NCBI GenBank assembly: GCA_030432795.1
Contig: JAUILW010000273.1
Coordinates: 1-5,141, forward strand
DNA from: Gammaproteobacteria bacterium
Lineage (GTDB): Bacteria; Pseudomonadota; Gammaproteobacteria; Pseudomonadales; Azotimanducaceae
Direction: 5' to 3'
DNA length: 5,141 bases
The notes under the pieces are model-generated. The model was not told where the DNA came from, did not search any database, and saw only the letters and a program-made list of their open reading frames with translations. The position numbers and the translations under genes are program-made. This document shows positions 4,949 through 5,141 of this stretch, in pieces; position 1 is the first letter of the stretch, and every line of letters begins with the position of its first letter.

Positions 4949-5141
4949 GTCTACACCCCTTACACCCGTGCGCACCCGTATCGCGCCATCGCCCACGGGC
5001 GATCCGCATGTTGGAACCGCCTACATCGCCCTGTTCAACTGGGCGTTTGCCCGGCATCACGGTGGCCAGTTCATTCTGCGTCTGGAAGATACCGACCAGA
5101 GCCGCTCCACCGCATCGAGCGAGAGGCTGATACTCGAGTCG
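4947..5141 (+). CDS. gltX: Glutamyl-tRNA synthetase, N-terminal part (3' end outside window)
   Basis: The 65 visible residues carry the class I synthetase start of bacterial GluRS: RIAPSPTGDP (11-20), the HIGH-box variant HVGT (21-24), AYIALFNWAFARHHGGQFIL and RLEDTDQSRST (45-55). The enzyme charges tRNA-Glu with glutamate in the cytoplasm and is essential. Bacterial GluRS is about 470-490 residues, so some 13 percent is present. The PSPTGDPHVGTAYIALFN form is shared with pseudomonads and Thermus and rules out GlnRS and the shorter YadB-type enzyme. The ATG at 4947 gives a normal N-terminus, but no Shine-Dalgarno sequence precedes it and a consensus promoter ends 8 bases before it, so a leaderless mRNA is likely. 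The gene is divergent from the DUF853 ATPase gene. Confidence 0.95.
   Translation, partial: MSTPLTPVRTRIAPSPTGDPHVGTAYIALFNWAFARHHGGQFILRLEDTDQSRSTASSERLILES

Noticed and set aside
4937..5130. Plus-strand frame starting at the ATG inside TATAATG
   Set aside because: It is out of frame with gltX and encodes Arg/Pro/His-rich sequence with no family; the ATG overlaps the -10 box.

Overview
This window looks like chromosomal DNA from a high-GC gammaproteobacterium. The evidence is the glutamyl-tRNA synthetase N-terminus (PSPTGDPHVGTAYIALFN type, as in pseudomonads and relatives), the YjgR-like HerA/DUF853 ATPase, the YjbR and YbjQ family proteins, and an outer-membrane beta-barrel, which requires a Gram-negative envelope. 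The exact genus cannot be read from the sequence. Family names are from recognition of motifs; no database search was run.

Layout: (1) 2-166, the 3' end of a small DUF4266 protein ending in a Gly/Cys tail, translationally coupled to (2) 153-1289, a DUF3570 outer-membrane beta-barrel. (3) 1293-1703 on the minus strand is a MmcQ/YjbR protein, facing the DUF3570 gene with 3 bases between the stop codons. (4) 1748-2068 is a YbjQ/UPF0145 protein, divergent from yjbR across 44 bases. (5) 2163-3359 is an exported PHP-domain phosphoesterase of the Sb-PDE type. (6) 3362-4882 on the minus strand is a HerA-like/DUF853 P-loop ATPase with an added Ala/Glu/Lys/Arg-rich C-terminal helix, ending 2 bases from the phosphoesterase stop. 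(7) 4947-5141 is the start of gltX, divergent from the ATPase gene and cut by the window edge.

Only the DUF4266-DUF3570 pair is clearly a functional unit; the other genes are a mosaic of single housekeeping or conserved-family genes with alternating strands. The coding density is very high: no gap exceeds 94 bases and both convergent gene pairs are separated by 2-3 bases without a recognisable terminator. No RNA gene, insertion sequence, CRISPR array or phage gene was seen.

The points most worth a second look are the DUF4266 tail (GGGCGCN) and its barrel partner, whose function I do not know to be established; the gltX promoter, whose consensus -10 box sits so close to the start codon that the mRNA should be leaderless; a perfect 12-bp palindrome covering that start; and the unresolved N-termini of the ATPase and the phosphoesterase.
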